The notes beneath the pieces were generated by a model. That model searched no databases and had not been told where the DNA came from. It saw nothing but the letters and a program-made list of their open reading frames with translations. The translations under genes and the position numbers were made by a program. A DNA stretch of 64,000 nucleotides from Pseudeuparius sepicola (Eukaryota > Arthropoda > Insecta > Coleoptera > Anthribidae), in contig OY987301.1 in the NCBI GenBank assembly GCA_963920635.1, forward strand, positions 57,728,560 through 57,792,559. The letters run 5' to 3'. Each line of letters starts with the position of its first letter. Within the stretch, counting starts at the first letter, position 1. Below, piece by piece: positions 45,212 to 57,331 of the stretch.

Positions 45212-46625
45212 TGTTTTTGTCGTTTTTTGATATGTTTCGGGTAGCGAAGGAATTTCATTCATATTTTCATACTTTCATTCATTCATGTGCACACTTTCTT
45301 AAAGTACGATATATGTAGGATATTTACAACCTTAAAATATGCAAATCACAATCTAAAGAGTTCAACAAATACTGAAAAACTAATCGAAAAATAAATATAT
45401 TAAGCCACTTGTAAGATCAACTTTTTTTGAACACTTCGTGTTCGTTTAGAATTCCTGATGTATTATTTTAATTATTTAAGACATTAATAATAATTCAATG
45501 AAAAAGTATGTAGTTTAACTACATATGTATACGTTTATGTATACATATATGTACATATTATGTGTAACCAATATTCTCTTTTATTGTAAACCACTTAAAA
45601 AAGAATAATATAATATTTATTTTAAGCTTTGACTTTTTGTATTAATCAATAATCAAATACATTAAATCATACAAATTTGTAAAATCTATGGGTGCGGGCA
45701 ACATACGTCTGCTAAATCAACCTTGAATTATTGCTGTTTGCCGCTTACTTACGCATCTGCCTGGTTAATCTGTGGCTGTACGCTGAATATTTATATCGAA
45801 AAATTCAAAACTTCAAAACTGCTGCTGCTCCCAGCTGTACGTATGATTATTTTTTTTATATTCTAACCCACTTTAGAATTATTGTTATGTTTACCTAATG
45901 GTTAATAACACGACTCGAACTGGACTCAGCTAAGATAGAAAAAGCTCTAGCTACGGCTAGCAATATATAATATATTTGTTTTGGTTTGTTTTATCGATCA
46001 CAAATACTACCGGCTCTGTAAATTATACACCTACCTATGTTGTGACCTACTAACAGTTGCGTGTATTAGTCTATGGTAACACACTATACGGATTCTAATT
46101 ATATTAACTCTGCCGGTATTTCCTTTGGGATACCATTTTTTCATTCCTTCTACCTTGGAGATTGAGCGGGTATCAAAAATTTATTTTCAATTCCGATCCA
46201 GCTCTCTAGAAATAATTGAGTATAAAAAGGTGTGGGGTGGGGCAGTTCTGTATATGTTTTGGCTCTAGTAGAACTTTCTTTTTGTTTCTTACTTTCCGAA
46301 AAAAGTAACTCTTCATAAAAGTTTTGCTTTTTTACTTTTTACAACAAAACAAATAAGTTTTTTCTTTACAATTACAGAGGATCTCCAAATACTAAATTTA
46401 CAAATATTCTGAATTAAAAAAAGGATGAGCCAGGCAAGACAACAATCCGTAACAATGGACAATGAATGGACAATGAACATTATTTTCTGCTCTAAATAAA
46501 TAATTTTCATAATGAAAATATATATTCGACCACCATGTGACAACCTAAATGATATATTTTATACAATACGGTCACTATACCTATATATCTTCGCTGGCAC
46601 AATCCGCTGGCACAATTATCGGGTA
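45212..46625. other. No gene recognised
   Basis: AT-rich. Repeated tatgta strings lie at 45525-45565. The minus-strand 76-aa frame at 46313-46543 is hydrophobic and has no supporting signal. Confidence 0.4.
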
Positions 46626-47046
46626 CGGAAAACAGATGGCGCCTATGGTCAACAATGTATTTTGCATTGTATTTTGTCTCCGGGAAACGCATGGTAAGCC
46701 AGAGAACTGTCAAACATGACAGCCGTTAGCAGTCTTTGTTAATACGTCAGTCAAGTGTACAAAGATTGAGTATAATATGCTGGTGTAGTTTCTGAAAGCA
46801 AAAATTTGAAAAAACTACTCGTACCTACATTGGTTGAAACAAAATACTGATTTTGAAGATTTTAATAGAGTTGACTGACGTATTAATAAGACTTCTCACG
46901 GCTATAGCTTCATGTCCCGGAAAACAGATGGCGCCGATGGTCAACAATGTAATTTGCATTGTATTTTGTCTCCGGGAAACGCATGGTAAGCCAGAGAACT
47001 GTCAAACATGACAGCCGTGAGCAGTCATTGATAATACGTCAGTCAA
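46626..47046 (+). repeat. Direct repeat of 129 bp, two copies
   Basis: 46626-46754 and 46918-47046 share cggaaaacagatggcgcc through aatacgtcagtcaa with only a few differences. The spacer is 163 bp and holds an inverted scrap of the repeat (gactgacgtattaataagac near 46870-46890). It may be a duplicated element end. Confidence 0.8.
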
Positions 47047-48872
47047 CGTTAATAGACTATGCAGAGAATAAAACAGTTTTCAAAGTAAGTAAAAGTTGTA
47101 ATTTTTTTAATAAAATAAATACCGTCAAATGAGGTGACTTCGTATAATGAGCAGTCGGTTAAATCTATATGCCCGTAATCACGAACGCTATTCTACAAAA
47201 CGTCGGCCTTTAAACAGTGGTGTGTTGCACCTGCGTGTTTAGGTAGGTTATGTACACCAGATTTCATCTCATTCACTTTATTGATCAAAATTTTAACTGG
47301 AAATGTCAAATAGATAACAAAGCGCACAAACTCTATAATATACCCCCGATAAGAAATATGAAGAGTATCGTTGAAATGCTTACCTAATGAAACTCTATTA
47401 TTCTTTGGCTTACAACCATCGCAAATATTTCGATGTGTTCCGGGATTTCTCCATGGACGTCCAAAGAATCTCTATTGTACAAAAACGCATTATAAGATTG
47501 AAGACTATTTCAAATCCATATTCTTCGGTAAGAAAATTCTTACGCTTTCATGCTTGATTATAATATGTAACGGCAATTTTTGTGTATCAACACGCCGTTA
47601 TATTTTCTTCACGGAGCAGTATTCATAACTTATTTAGTGCTAGATCTGCAAGGCAAATGCAAATAAACCATTTTAGCCTAATCACGTTTATTAAAGAACC
47701 GTATTACACTTGCCGTACTATTTCAATAAATTACCAAAAACCACTATTTTTTTCTAAATTCTAAACTTTTACAGTACTTATATAAATGTTTTTACAGATT
47801 ATCTGAATTCCTAAAACTAATTAAGAAAATATAAAAATCTATATACAAATTTACGTAAGATTATGAGAATAACATTTAGTTATTAAATATTTTACTATGT
47901 AATTACTTGTGTATTAATATACTATACTTTCATGCATGGGTACTTGTTTCTCTATATATCTATTAAGTACCTCTATCTATATGCACAAATTCATCTAAAC
48001 TGGATAAAACTGTAAGTATAGAAAATCCAAAGTAATTACGAAAGTGTAGGTTAGAAAACGCAGTTTTAATCGCGGAGTCATTTTATCTCCCATTACAAAT
48101 ATTTAAAAGTGAAACAAAATAAAGTTGTGCTACCTAGGTTTTTAGAAAGTTTCGTTAACTCTTTCGAGCAAAACCCTAATAGATAGGAACTGGTCATAAA
48201 TCCAGTTAGTGCTTTTTTGTGTCCAGTTGACCGACTGCGGTGAGCCGGCGTCAGACCATCCACTTGGTGGACATCGATAGAATGATTAATTTACTGGGAT
48301 ATAGGAACGAGGATGACCCTGGAGAGTTTAATGGCCGTTTTAGGCATTTCAAACCTTCGGGTCTTTCTTTAATAAGCTCGCCCGGACGATGGTGGTTATA
48401 ATCTGCTAATTTGAATAGCCACCCTTTTAAAACGTCATGGTTGGAATATAATTGGAAAATAATTTTTGATTATGTTTTGAAAATTAAAGGTTTAAGACAT
48501 AGATGATCTGCTTCACAACATGCACTAAAAGTCAGGGAGCGCTAGTTGTGATGTGTGCTCCTTCATAAATATCTGCTCTAAAGTACAGCCAATACGAATT
48601 TTGAGTTCTTTTTGTATGAACTATAAACTATTTATATTGAACTATAAACAAAAAGTATTTAGGGCATTTTCACACTGTTCTTTTTATAAGTGCATCATGA
48701 AGTATGTTGAAAATACAGCCCAAAAATATATTATCCGACTTTTCCGACCGGGAAAAGCGCTAAAATTAAATGGGGAGTGACTTCGTGCTCCCAAGGCGCC
48801 GATTTCTTCAATGTTACTGTTGTTGTTAACGCTCATAATATAAACACATATCCGAAAATGGTTTCTAGAGAG
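47047..48872. other. No gene recognised
   Basis: No supported coding or repeat feature. Short frames at 47371, 47582 and 48553 lack protein-like features. Confidence 0.4.
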
Positions 48873-48967
48873 CTACATCTTTTAAGAGTTTTTGTAAATA
48901 TTTGGCATGATTCCGCAGTCTACATCTTTTAAGAGTTTTTGTAAATGTTTGGCATGATTCCGCAGTC
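48873..48967 (+). repeat. 47-bp tandem duplication
   Basis: ctacatcttttaagagtttttgtaaata/gtttggcatgattccgcagt occurs twice back to back, at 48873 and 48920, with one base difference. Confidence 0.85.
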
Positions 48968-49650
48968 TACGCATAAACGCACTTAAACAATGCACTAAAA
49001 TTTGAGTTAATAAACTGGCATGTCAAAGGCCGCCAAACATCGACACAAGCAATTCTCAAAGCCTACTAAAAAGAAAAAATTTCAAACGATGCTTAAAATT
49101 AAATTTCCTTAGACTCACCCTGTATTATAATATAATATAATCGTTATATAATCGTCGTAAAAGATTTGGGTGTTACTTTAGATTCGACAGTAACTTGTCT
49201 TTTTCGTGTCATATAAAGCAAAGACGTATGGTTTTATTGTCCGTAATTATTGCAAGTCGTTCTCTAATATTGGTGCCTTAGTGGTTTTATTTTGTTGTTA
49301 GAGTATTGCTCGATTGTATGCTTCCCTGATTATCATTGAAAAGACTCAGGGAAAGTTTTGGAAATTTCTATTTTACAAAATCAATAGAAGTTATCATGAG
49401 AGAGGAACTCAATAATGTAGTGTACCTACTAACCAATATATTTCAACTGAATGTTTAGACTTGAGAAGGAAGCTGGCATTTGTTATTTTTTATACAAATT
49501 GCTGCATAATGAAATTAGTTGTCCTGAGCTAGTTCAGCTAGAACCAACCTTTTTATGAAATCACCTTTATATTACATTTGTAACAATTATTATAATAATT
49601 CTCTACCGCATTTATCACACATACATTTCAATAGATTATCTAATATATTA
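48968..49650. other. No gene recognised
   Basis: AT-rich sequence with an element-like end actcaccctgtattata at 49114-49130 but no partner. The minus or plus frames are short and unassigned. Confidence 0.35.
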
Positions 49651-50777
49651 TCAAAGTCTAGAGAATACTATAAGTCGGCGCACTCGGCCTTGTGTAAACA
49701 AACGTTTCCCCCCTGCCCTCTCACGCTCCCTCGGCCCGCCGTCATCGGAGTACGGCGATCGATATCTTCTGGTAGAAGGAAATAAGCTTATAGACCGGGA
49801 GGTAGTGACAGATTTTTGGACGTGATTTTACTCACTATGCCTTTCATAGGGCAATATGTTGCGTATATTCTCACAATAATCAGGTATGAATCAGAGAGTC
49901 ATCCTGGGTTCTTCATATGGAAAAACGAGTTTTCATTTATTCGAAAAATATGCGTTTTGATATGATTTTAGTCAGGCTGCCATGTGTTTTATAATGAAGT
50001 TCAAAATAGAAAATTCCTCCAAAACCATAGGCATACCGTTAGTCCAAAGGGCTATTATTGCCATGTGAACTTGTATTTTAATAATTACCTACTTTTTCCA
50101 CGTTTCTAAACAGGCTGCCAATGAGAAGTATGCAAGTTCTTGTTATGAAACTGCCGAAGAAAAGATGGCATACCGTTTGCGCATATCCAAGTACACTTTA
50201 CATCGAATAAATCGTTTAAATTATTAAATAACATTCAATTTAAACAGTACTTGGACAAGCGTAAAAGGTATGCCATCCTTTTTTCAGCATTTTCATAACA
50301 AGCACTTGCATACTTCTCCTTGGCAGCCTGTTCAGATACGTGGAAAAACTAATTATTAAAATACAAGATCACGTGGCAATAATAGCCCTTTGGACCCACC
50401 CTAACGGTATGCCTATGGTTTTCCGAGCAATTTTCTATTTGGAACTTCATTATAAAACGCATGGCAGCCTGACTAAAATCATATCAAAACGCATATTTTT
50501 CGAATAACTGAAAACTCAGTTTTTCATATGAAGAACCCAGGATGACTCTCTGGTTCATACCTTATTATTGTGAGAATATGTGATATGTGGTGCCACATAA
50601 TGCCCTTTGCAAGGCATACTGAGTAAAATCACGTCCAAAAATCTGTCACTATCTCCCGGTCTATATGTAGCTGAGGGCGGTTCGAGGCTGATTTACGACC
50701 AGTCGCAAAAAAATGTTGTTTTCTCCGAGAGAACAAAGAAGTGAGCTGACTTTAGTATTCTCTAGACTTTGATATTA
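49651..50777. mobile_element. MITE copy A, interrupted by a foldback
   Basis: The left end atcaaagtctagagaatactataagtcgg (49651) and right end ctctagactttgatat (50777) are inverted. Subtracting the foldback 49791-50663 leaves about 250 bp. The outer portion (cactcggccttgtgtaaacaaacg) matches the right half of copy B (53160-53291), and the inner portion (gaacaaagaagtgagctgac, gactggtcg) matches the left half of copy B. A and B are therefore inverted copies of one element. Confidence 0.65.
49791..50663. mobile_element. 873-bp foldback element with TA duplication
   Basis: Almost a perfect palindrome: tagaccgggaggtagtgacagattt on the left and aaatctgtcactatctcccggtcta on the right, with the turn near 50215. 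Inside, gtcaggctgccatgtgttttataatgaag and its inverse pair. TA at both edges (49789-49790, 50664-50665). Copy B gives the related uninterrupted sequence ctcagctaca..taagctt, which fixes the insertion point. Confidence 0.85.
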
Positions 50778-50869
50778 TCAAGAGCAGCACAACATTTGGA
50801 TGAAGATTTTTGTTAGCTTTTTACTAGCTAACAAAAAGCTTGCGGAATATTCTCCCACTCTTCAATAGC

Positions 50870-51777
50870 GGCATCTAGGTGTTGGTTGTGATTCACAATA
50901 TTTTTTGAGATAGTCCCATAGATGCTCTAAGATGCTCTCTAAGATTCATGCCAGAATTGTTAGGTGGCCGCTGTAATAAATGGATATTAACATCATGTAG
51001 GTAGCCAATAACTTGTCTAGCTACATGGGAACGAGCGTTGTCCTGCATGAATAAAAAATTAGGTCCAACAAACGGAGCAAAAGGCATCATGTTCGACAAT
51101 AATATTGTCCAAGTAATATTGGGCATTCATAGACCTCGTATAGGGACCGAATCTGTACGAGCCTCGAAGCAAATTCTCCCAAAACATTTTAGAGCCACCA
51201 CCAAAAGGTATTACTTTAGGAGACATTGCAGCTGGCAAACCTTTCTCCTCGCGTTCGCCAGACAAGCTCACGTCCATCTGGACTTCTGGAGCTTTAAGGC
51301 TAACTCTTGTTTCATCGGAGAACAGAACTTGCTTCCAATCCTTGATGGTCCAATTTTCTGATGTAGTGTTGCAAAATTCAATCTCTGAACTTTGTGTTCT
51401 CTGGTAAACAATGTTGTTTTGGCCGGTCTTCTGTTGCTCAATCCTGCTTCATGTAAACCTCTTCTAACCGTTCGAGATGATAAAGCGATATTTCGAACAT
51501 CTGCTAATTCATTTCTTAGAAGATTGCTGGTGACTCTCCTATCTTTGAGAGCACGTTGTCTCAAAAAACGATAATCAATTTGATTAATGCAACATTTTCG
51601 CCTTTACCCTGGTCTTCGTTGGTACGAGCCCGTCTCATTATGCCGTCTTACCATGCGACAGATGCTGGAATGATGTTTTCCTAACAAACCAGCAACATAT
51701 CGCATTAAATATCCTTCATCCAGGAGAGCCGATGCTCGCACTGCATCCTCAATTGACAAATTTCTTTGGCGGTTCAT
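50870..51777 (-). pseudogene. Tc1-like transposase, broken by frameshifts and stops
   Basis: Reading on the minus strand from ATG at 51777: an HTH start MNRQRNLSIEDAVRASALLD and VAGLLGKHHSSICRMVRRHN; a stop near 51604; a second HTH (SNLLRNELADVRNIALSSRT); the first catalytic Asp region LFSDETRVSLK near 51320, in a shifted frame; LFMQDNARSHVARQV near 51070 for the second acidic residue; and the degraded SGMNLREHL region for the third. This domain order is that of the Tc1 group. At least three frame breaks make it inactive. Confidence 0.85.
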
Positions 51778-52221
51778 TTTCCTTATTTGATTTACTCGCA
51801 AAGAAACTTCCCAACATGCAAATAATAAAAACAATCACAATCGAAAGTTTGCTTTTCACAGACACTTTGGATCAATCAGCACTTTTTAAGAAAATGTTAA
51901 CACAGATTTAGTCTAAAACGAGGTTTAATACGAATTACTGTCAAAACAAGGTTATGTGATACTATAGTTAGCTTAAATAACAACTGTCACTGTCAAAGAA
52001 GGTCCATGGCCTACTTGTCGAGAAAAAGATATCAAAATATTTATAAAAAATATCGAGAAAATATGAGTGGTGCGTTAATTTTGTCCAGGAGTTTATTTTC
52101 TAGAATAAGTTTTATTTATAATATACATAAATGGTTATTGTACTGTTGATCAATAAACCGTTATTATAACACTGTTAAGCAACTAGATTAAAGCTATAGA
52201 GTGGTAGGTATATGTGATTAC

Positions 52222-53291
52222 ACCAAAGTCTAGAGAATACTATAAGTCGGCTCACTTCTTTGTTTTCTCGGGAAAGCAAACAATTTTTTGGGACTGGTCG
52301 TGAATCAACGTCATCTCGCACGCTTCGCATTTACGAGGGTCGAATAACGAAATCGCAGTCAAGCTAGTTATACGGGGGCAGGTTCATATTGACTTTCCAT
52401 TATTTACTAAAGTCTACAAATATTAGTATACCTACCTATTTCGCTATTTGTAGACTTTGGTACTACATTATTTGTGTAGGTAAGTATAACGTTAGTTTTG
52501 GTAGGTATCTACAGTTAAATTAAAATACAAGGTAGCTATTACCAGAATCTACATAATTAGTATGGTATATCTGTAGACTTTGAATGGAACAGGAATAAAA
52601 ATGCATTTTTTTATGTTTTACGTTCATTTTTAATAAAGCCTAACAAAACATAGAGCAAACAAAAACATAAATGACAAATAAATATTTAACGACAAAGAGT
52701 TAAACTAATCATATCTACTTTTTCATCCTGTAGGTAAATATTTTGATATTTAAATAATTGAACAAAACATACAACAAGCATTTGACATAAACAATTTATG
52801 TTCTCCCATGAACCCTAAGGCATTCTTCCATTGCTGTCACCTTAAAATTTTCACCATTTTAATATTATATCTATATTATTCTTCAATTAATACCTAAGTA
52901 TTCAAATGTCACATAAAAATGTCTTATTTTTGTAGGTAGGAAAGGTAGGTACTTCAAACTTAATCTTACCTTTCAGGGTCTTTAGGAAATGAAAAAAGGT
53001 AATATAGTCTTTTGGACTGGTTTTACAGCCATCCGCACTGCAGGCATCACTACAACCATTGATTGAATTCCATCGACGCTACAACACAGTCACGGTCGGT
53101 CGGTAATATTTTGCGTGCACCCGGTAGAATGCGAACGAACCGCTCTCAGCTACACTGTGTAAGCTTATTTTCTTATTAAATAAGATATCGATCGCCGATG
53201 ACGGCGGGCCGAAGGAGCGGGAGAGGGCAAGAGGGAAACGTTTGTTTACACAAGGCCGAGTGCCCCCCGGACTTATTAGTATATCTCTGGA
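52222..53291. mobile_element. MITE copy B, about 1.07 kb
   Basis: The left end ccaaagtctagagaatactataagtcgg and the right end, whose inverse reads tccagagatatactaataagtc, are related inverted ends. It is an inverted, longer version of copy A. Internally, actaaagtctacaaatattag and atttgtagactttggt (52408-52463) form a small inverted repeat. No coding sequence recognised. Confidence 0.55.
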
Positions 53292-56180
53292 CGCTGATTA
53301 CTGATTACACTTTCGTAGCATGTCGCATGAGATAAGGCAATGTGTAGAATGTCGAAATTTGTTACTTTGTCATGTATTCTCTAATAGGGGGCTATGACGA
53401 CTACTTACATTTTTTCCGAATTTAAAATCTGGCTCAATTGGCGTGGAAGTATCTAATATAATAATCTCCGAGCCCCGTCTAATGGAATGACTTTGATAGC
53501 ATTTATATCAGATCAGAAAAAGCGATATTTTCGAAGCTATTACCGTAAGAGCCCGAGTCATATTTGATTTAAATCGAAACGGAAAATCTCCCCGGCCTAT
53601 ATTCGGGAAAATTAAATTTTCCTCTTATTGTTTTCACCCGCTTTCTCGCAAAATGTGACATTTTTTGTCGCAATATTCGGAGGGATCGGCGTATCCAATC
53701 ATATATCGCCATGTGAATGTCCTGGGGTTCAAAGTGTGTTGTAATAAAAAAAATGTGCGTTTTTTTTAAGGATAGAAAAGTAGGCGTGTTTTTTTATAAA
53801 AAAATATATCCGGTGAAATCTACTTTAAGTTGTCCGATATCGAATCAGAAACCACAAAGGAAAATCTACCTACACTAATAGCGATCTCGAAAGCAACCTG
53901 TACCTACTGTGCAAAAACCGGGTGAACAATTTGTCGTCCATTTTGATCCTTAAATAAAGCAGGAAATTCATACAGAATTGTCCTGTAAATACAAATGAAA
54001 ATATTATTTGACGTTTTATTGTTTGGTCTCATCAAAAAGTTACTGTTCACAGACACCTATGGAAACTATGGAAAAAAGTTTAAAAAATTTAAAAAATATG
54101 GAATATTTCGCTTTATAAAAAATCGACCATTTAACATTTTTTCCTGATAATTTAATTTTGGATCCCAAGAGGGCCCTAGCCTAACCTAATTTAGTCATAT
54201 CTAATATTTAAAAACTCATATATGTGGATCTTGACGCTGTTTGCAAACAATTTTTATGTGTGTCTCTAGAGATAAAAAAGTTACAGTGGTATAACAAATT
54301 TGGATTTTTGTCCATAGTTTTCGTAGGTGGACATGCATATTGCACTGGAACTGTCACCATGACAAAAGAAAGCCATCCGAAAGAGCTATCGACATACCTA
54401 GTTAGCTTAACTTATCCAGTTATGTGGTCAACATAGTAAAAAAAAACTTAAAATTATCAACAAAGGCAACACATTAAAAACTTGTTTAAAACAACTGTTA
54501 ATTTGTTAGGCATGGCAGGACGTTTCTCTAATTAGATTTAAATTCGCCGTGTGTTAACCTTGGTGAGCAAAAAGCATAACAGGACAAAAACACCGAATAA
54601 AAAGGAGGTTTATTCCACTCTAGGAAAGACTGTAGTCCAGGAGAGCAAAAACATGATAATTCAACAACAATCCTTTCTGGAAAACTATTGAGCCGTTGTT
54701 TGTGTGTATAAAGAAACCAAATTGGTGTAGCTGTTACTAAAACCTGAAACATCAATTCTGTAATTTACCGCTTTGTTCATACTTTATGTGAATCATCTCA
54801 CTGATTGTACGTTTATAATAATTTTCAACGATAAGGGTAAAAACTTACAGTCACAGTTTCTTTAATATCAACTGTACATATGTTTCAATTTTAAGGTTGA
54901 AGGTTATATAATAAGTAGAAACAAGTGTGTCTGATTTCTTGTATAGTACTCTGTACTAGCCGGTGTTTTTTTTTTTCAGACCATAGTATCTATGTCTATC
55001 CATTAGCTGAAAGATCGCGCTGACACCTCTTTCAATGACAAATTCCAATTCCAGGAAGGAAAAAACACAGTTTTGAGTTTTTGATGTAAATATACGTCTT
55101 AAATTTGACGAAGAGGTGAAAAGTGAAACGAATTACTGACGTGATATAGTTTCTAGCAGACACACTTCTATCAACTCTGGACTTGAGTTAGGTTGATAAC
55201 TATATTTTTCCTATAAAATGTATGTTGGCATAATACCGGTCTAGTGATAGGTAAGGAACTATATTATGTTTTCTAACATTATTATCAATATTGAGTCACT
55301 TCTAGATTGTAAATGCAGACTGCGCTAAGTTGCGAGAAACCATTTTCTAAAACTGTTAATTCCTTGAACTCAATCAACTGCCTTCTTTGTGGTAATAAAA
55401 AATCATTTGCCTCTCCAAACCTGTTTACCTAAGTTTCCGAATCCACGAAATTTTACTGAGGTCCTGAGATATTGAGACCGTTTCAAATTTTATACTGACG
55501 TATCCAGAAAAAGGCGGTCTATAAAAAAATGCAAAAAAAATCATATGCCATTTAAAAAACAAATTGGTTGCATTGCAACGAAATCGTTTGCGTCAAGAAA
55601 AAATGAATGCCTAGAGTACATATATAACAAAAAATAATGCCAAAAAACTTTTATTGAAATTGTTTTTAATAACGAATATTTCAGGGAATGTAAACACCTT
55701 TCTATACTTTTTACTCACCCTGTATTTAATACCTAGGACCTAAAATCTTGACTGTTACCGAAAATGTATACAATAAAAAAGCTAAATAGAAAAGTTGCAA
55801 AAAAAATTTTTTTCACTAATAGATTTTTCGACCTCGAATATATTTTATCGATTTCAACTCTAATAAATTCCACATGAATGCCATAATTCTAATTTCTGTA
55901 CGAATATTTCGAGAGTAGTGACCCGGTTAACTCGGGCCACCGAAGGCCTCTTCATTCAATTTTATACGGATTTCTCGCTTATAAAATTACCCTTAATTTC
56001 ATTCATTATACAACCCGCGCCAGACGCTTTCTGAGTGTTTCTCGCTTCACCAAATTCTGCACGCTTCACTCTCTATATCTTGTACTTATTGTCATACCGC
56101 TGTTACGAGTAGAATTTGTCCTTATAGAAGTTAACGAGTATAGCCTCTTTCTTAGCCGAGATTCGATGGGTTTCGAACAG
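53292..56180. other. No gene recognised
   Basis: About 2.9 kb without a supported gene or complete element. ttactcaccctgta at 55706-55719 looks like an isolated element end. The 70-75 aa frames at 54224 (plus) and 54528 (minus) have no recognisable domain. Confidence 0.4.
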
Positions 56181-56227
56181 ACTTCTTTTCCGAAGTAAGA
56201 ACAAACACAGTACTTAGTTGAATCATT

Positions 56228-56488
56228 TTATTTGCCATTGGCATCTTTGTAAATTGTTTCACATGGGTCGCATGTGTTTGCCCATATCACTTCACTAATC
56301 ACTGTCACCGAGCTCCATTCTATTCGCCGACGTAGGGAGTTCATCGAATAATAAAAAGAGTCGTTATTAAAACCCAAAAAAGGCCGAAGCATTGAGATTC
56401 TTACTGTTTCATGCATTGCGGACCACAATCTTGGCCTGTACACGAGGCCTTGGTACTGCTGGGTAGTGCTGGTAAACTTGGCAGTCAT
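56228..56488 (-). CDS. Hypothetical protein, 86 aa, overlapping the gene upstream
   Basis: The frame starts MTAKFTSTTQQYQGLVYRPR at 56488 and ends near 56228. Its ATG overlaps the TGA of the preceding minus-strand frame in the string ATGA, a tight arrangement that suggests either a two-frame transcript or a single ancestral gene broken by a frameshift. The product has a mixed, protein-like composition but no motif I know. It marks the left edge of the compact gene island. Confidence 0.4.
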   Translation of the reverse strand: MTAKFTSTTQQYQGLVYRPRLWSAMHETVRISMLRPFLGFNNDSFYYSMNSLRRRIEWSSVTVISEVIWANTCDPCETIYKDANGK

Positions 56489-56835
56489 TTGTTCCGTTGC
56501 CGGGCTGGATTCTCAGAATTTTGCCGTTTGATACCTGTGGAATATTTTGGGATGTTTAATGGGGTTTTTAGAGCGTGCTGAATGTGAATTGCCTTGCCGG
56601 AGATCATGGGAAAAGTTCCATTTTTTATTTTCTCGAAACCTTGTTTGTATAATGATCTGACAGGTAAATTAAGTGAGGTTATTATCGGTTTGACATTTCG
56701 TATATTTTGCCGGACCATTCTGGACTCTTCTTCTTCTAATAAATCTTGCCAGCTGAGGGTTTTGTCTACGTAAGTAGTTAAGTAAAGCGGATCCTGGCTC
56801 AAAGATGGCCGCCATATGTGAGCCAGCTTCCGCAT
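56485..56835 (-). CDS. Hypothetical protein, 116 aa, possibly part of a longer broken gene
   Basis: The frame from ATG 56835 gives a basic protein with an acidic patch LLEEEESRMVRQN and a Pro/Lys tail (KTPLNIPKYSTGIKRQN). A second frame on the same strand, 56669-56926, is also open and reads AQAQNPYAEAGSHMAAIFEP upstream of the point where the two overlap. One ancestral gene may therefore have passed from that frame into this one by a small indel. Its 5-prime region carries a 15-bp inverted repeat and a ~27-bp tandem duplication. No family recognised. Confidence 0.45.
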   Translation of the reverse strand: MRKLAHIWRPSLSQDPLYLTTYVDKTLSWQDLLEEEESRMVRQNIRNVKPIITSLNLPVRSLYKQGFEKIKNGTFPMISGKAIHIQHALKTPLNIPKYSTGIKRQNSENPARQRNK

Positions 56836-56936
56836 AAGGGTTTTGAGCCTGAGCCAGGATCCGCATAGGGTTTTCGGGGATAAAATCTAGCGGTGGGGGG
56901 GATTTGTGTGGGGGGATCCCCTCCACTTTTTTTTAG

Positions 56937-56976
56937 TATATATTTCGATGGTTGATTGGTAAAGTAGTACACAGTT
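56937..56976 (+). promoter_or_regulatory. Possible TATA and initiator for the 57011 gene
   Basis: tatatattt at 56937-56945 lies about 34 bases before acacagttctc (56969-56979), which resembles the arthropod TCAGT-type initiator, and about 70 bases before the ATG at 57011. The region also separates two divergent genes. Confidence 0.4.
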
Positions 56977-57010
56977 CTCACTTTTAACTTAACTAAATAA
57001 GATTAAAAGT

Positions 57011-57331
57011 ATGGCATCGTTTGTGACCCATTTAAATAACAGTTTGTTCCTGAAGAAATTCATTAGGGTCCAAGATTTGGAAGTCAACCGAAAGTTTGAG
57101 GTACATGCATATACGAAAATAAACACCAAGTTCGGCGAGAAGATATCCTTGGAATTCGACGATTTCAAAACAATTTTACCGCAAAGGTTCACGGTAGAAT
57201 TTACAGAAGAACGAATTGAGCAAGTAAACAAGGACATTTTCAACGGGCGAAAGTATTATCTTATTAGTTATGGACCTGTCGGGAAAACAACTAATATTCA
57301 ATTTTCCGTCCAAGAACCGGAACAGCTATAA
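57011..57331 (+). CDS. Small protein with TKFGE/LPQRF motifs, 106 aa
   Basis: The frame starts MASFVTHLNNSLFLKKFIRV and contains INTKFGEKISLEFDDFKTILPQRF and then YYLISYGPVGKTTNIQFSV. The pattern of short beta-strand-like segments separated by glycines would suit a small all-beta (OB-like) domain. I recall similar short proteins in insect mobile or virus-derived gene clusters, but cannot verify this. It is divergent to 56485 and convergent to 58564. A second frame, 57270-57470, overlaps its end and could be a downstream exon, but no acceptor is clear. Confidence 0.6.
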   Translation: MASFVTHLNNSLFLKKFIRVQDLEVNRKFEVHAYTKINTKFGEKISLEFDDFKTILPQRFTVEFTEERIEQVNKDIFNGRKYYLISYGPVGKTTNIQFSVQEPEQL

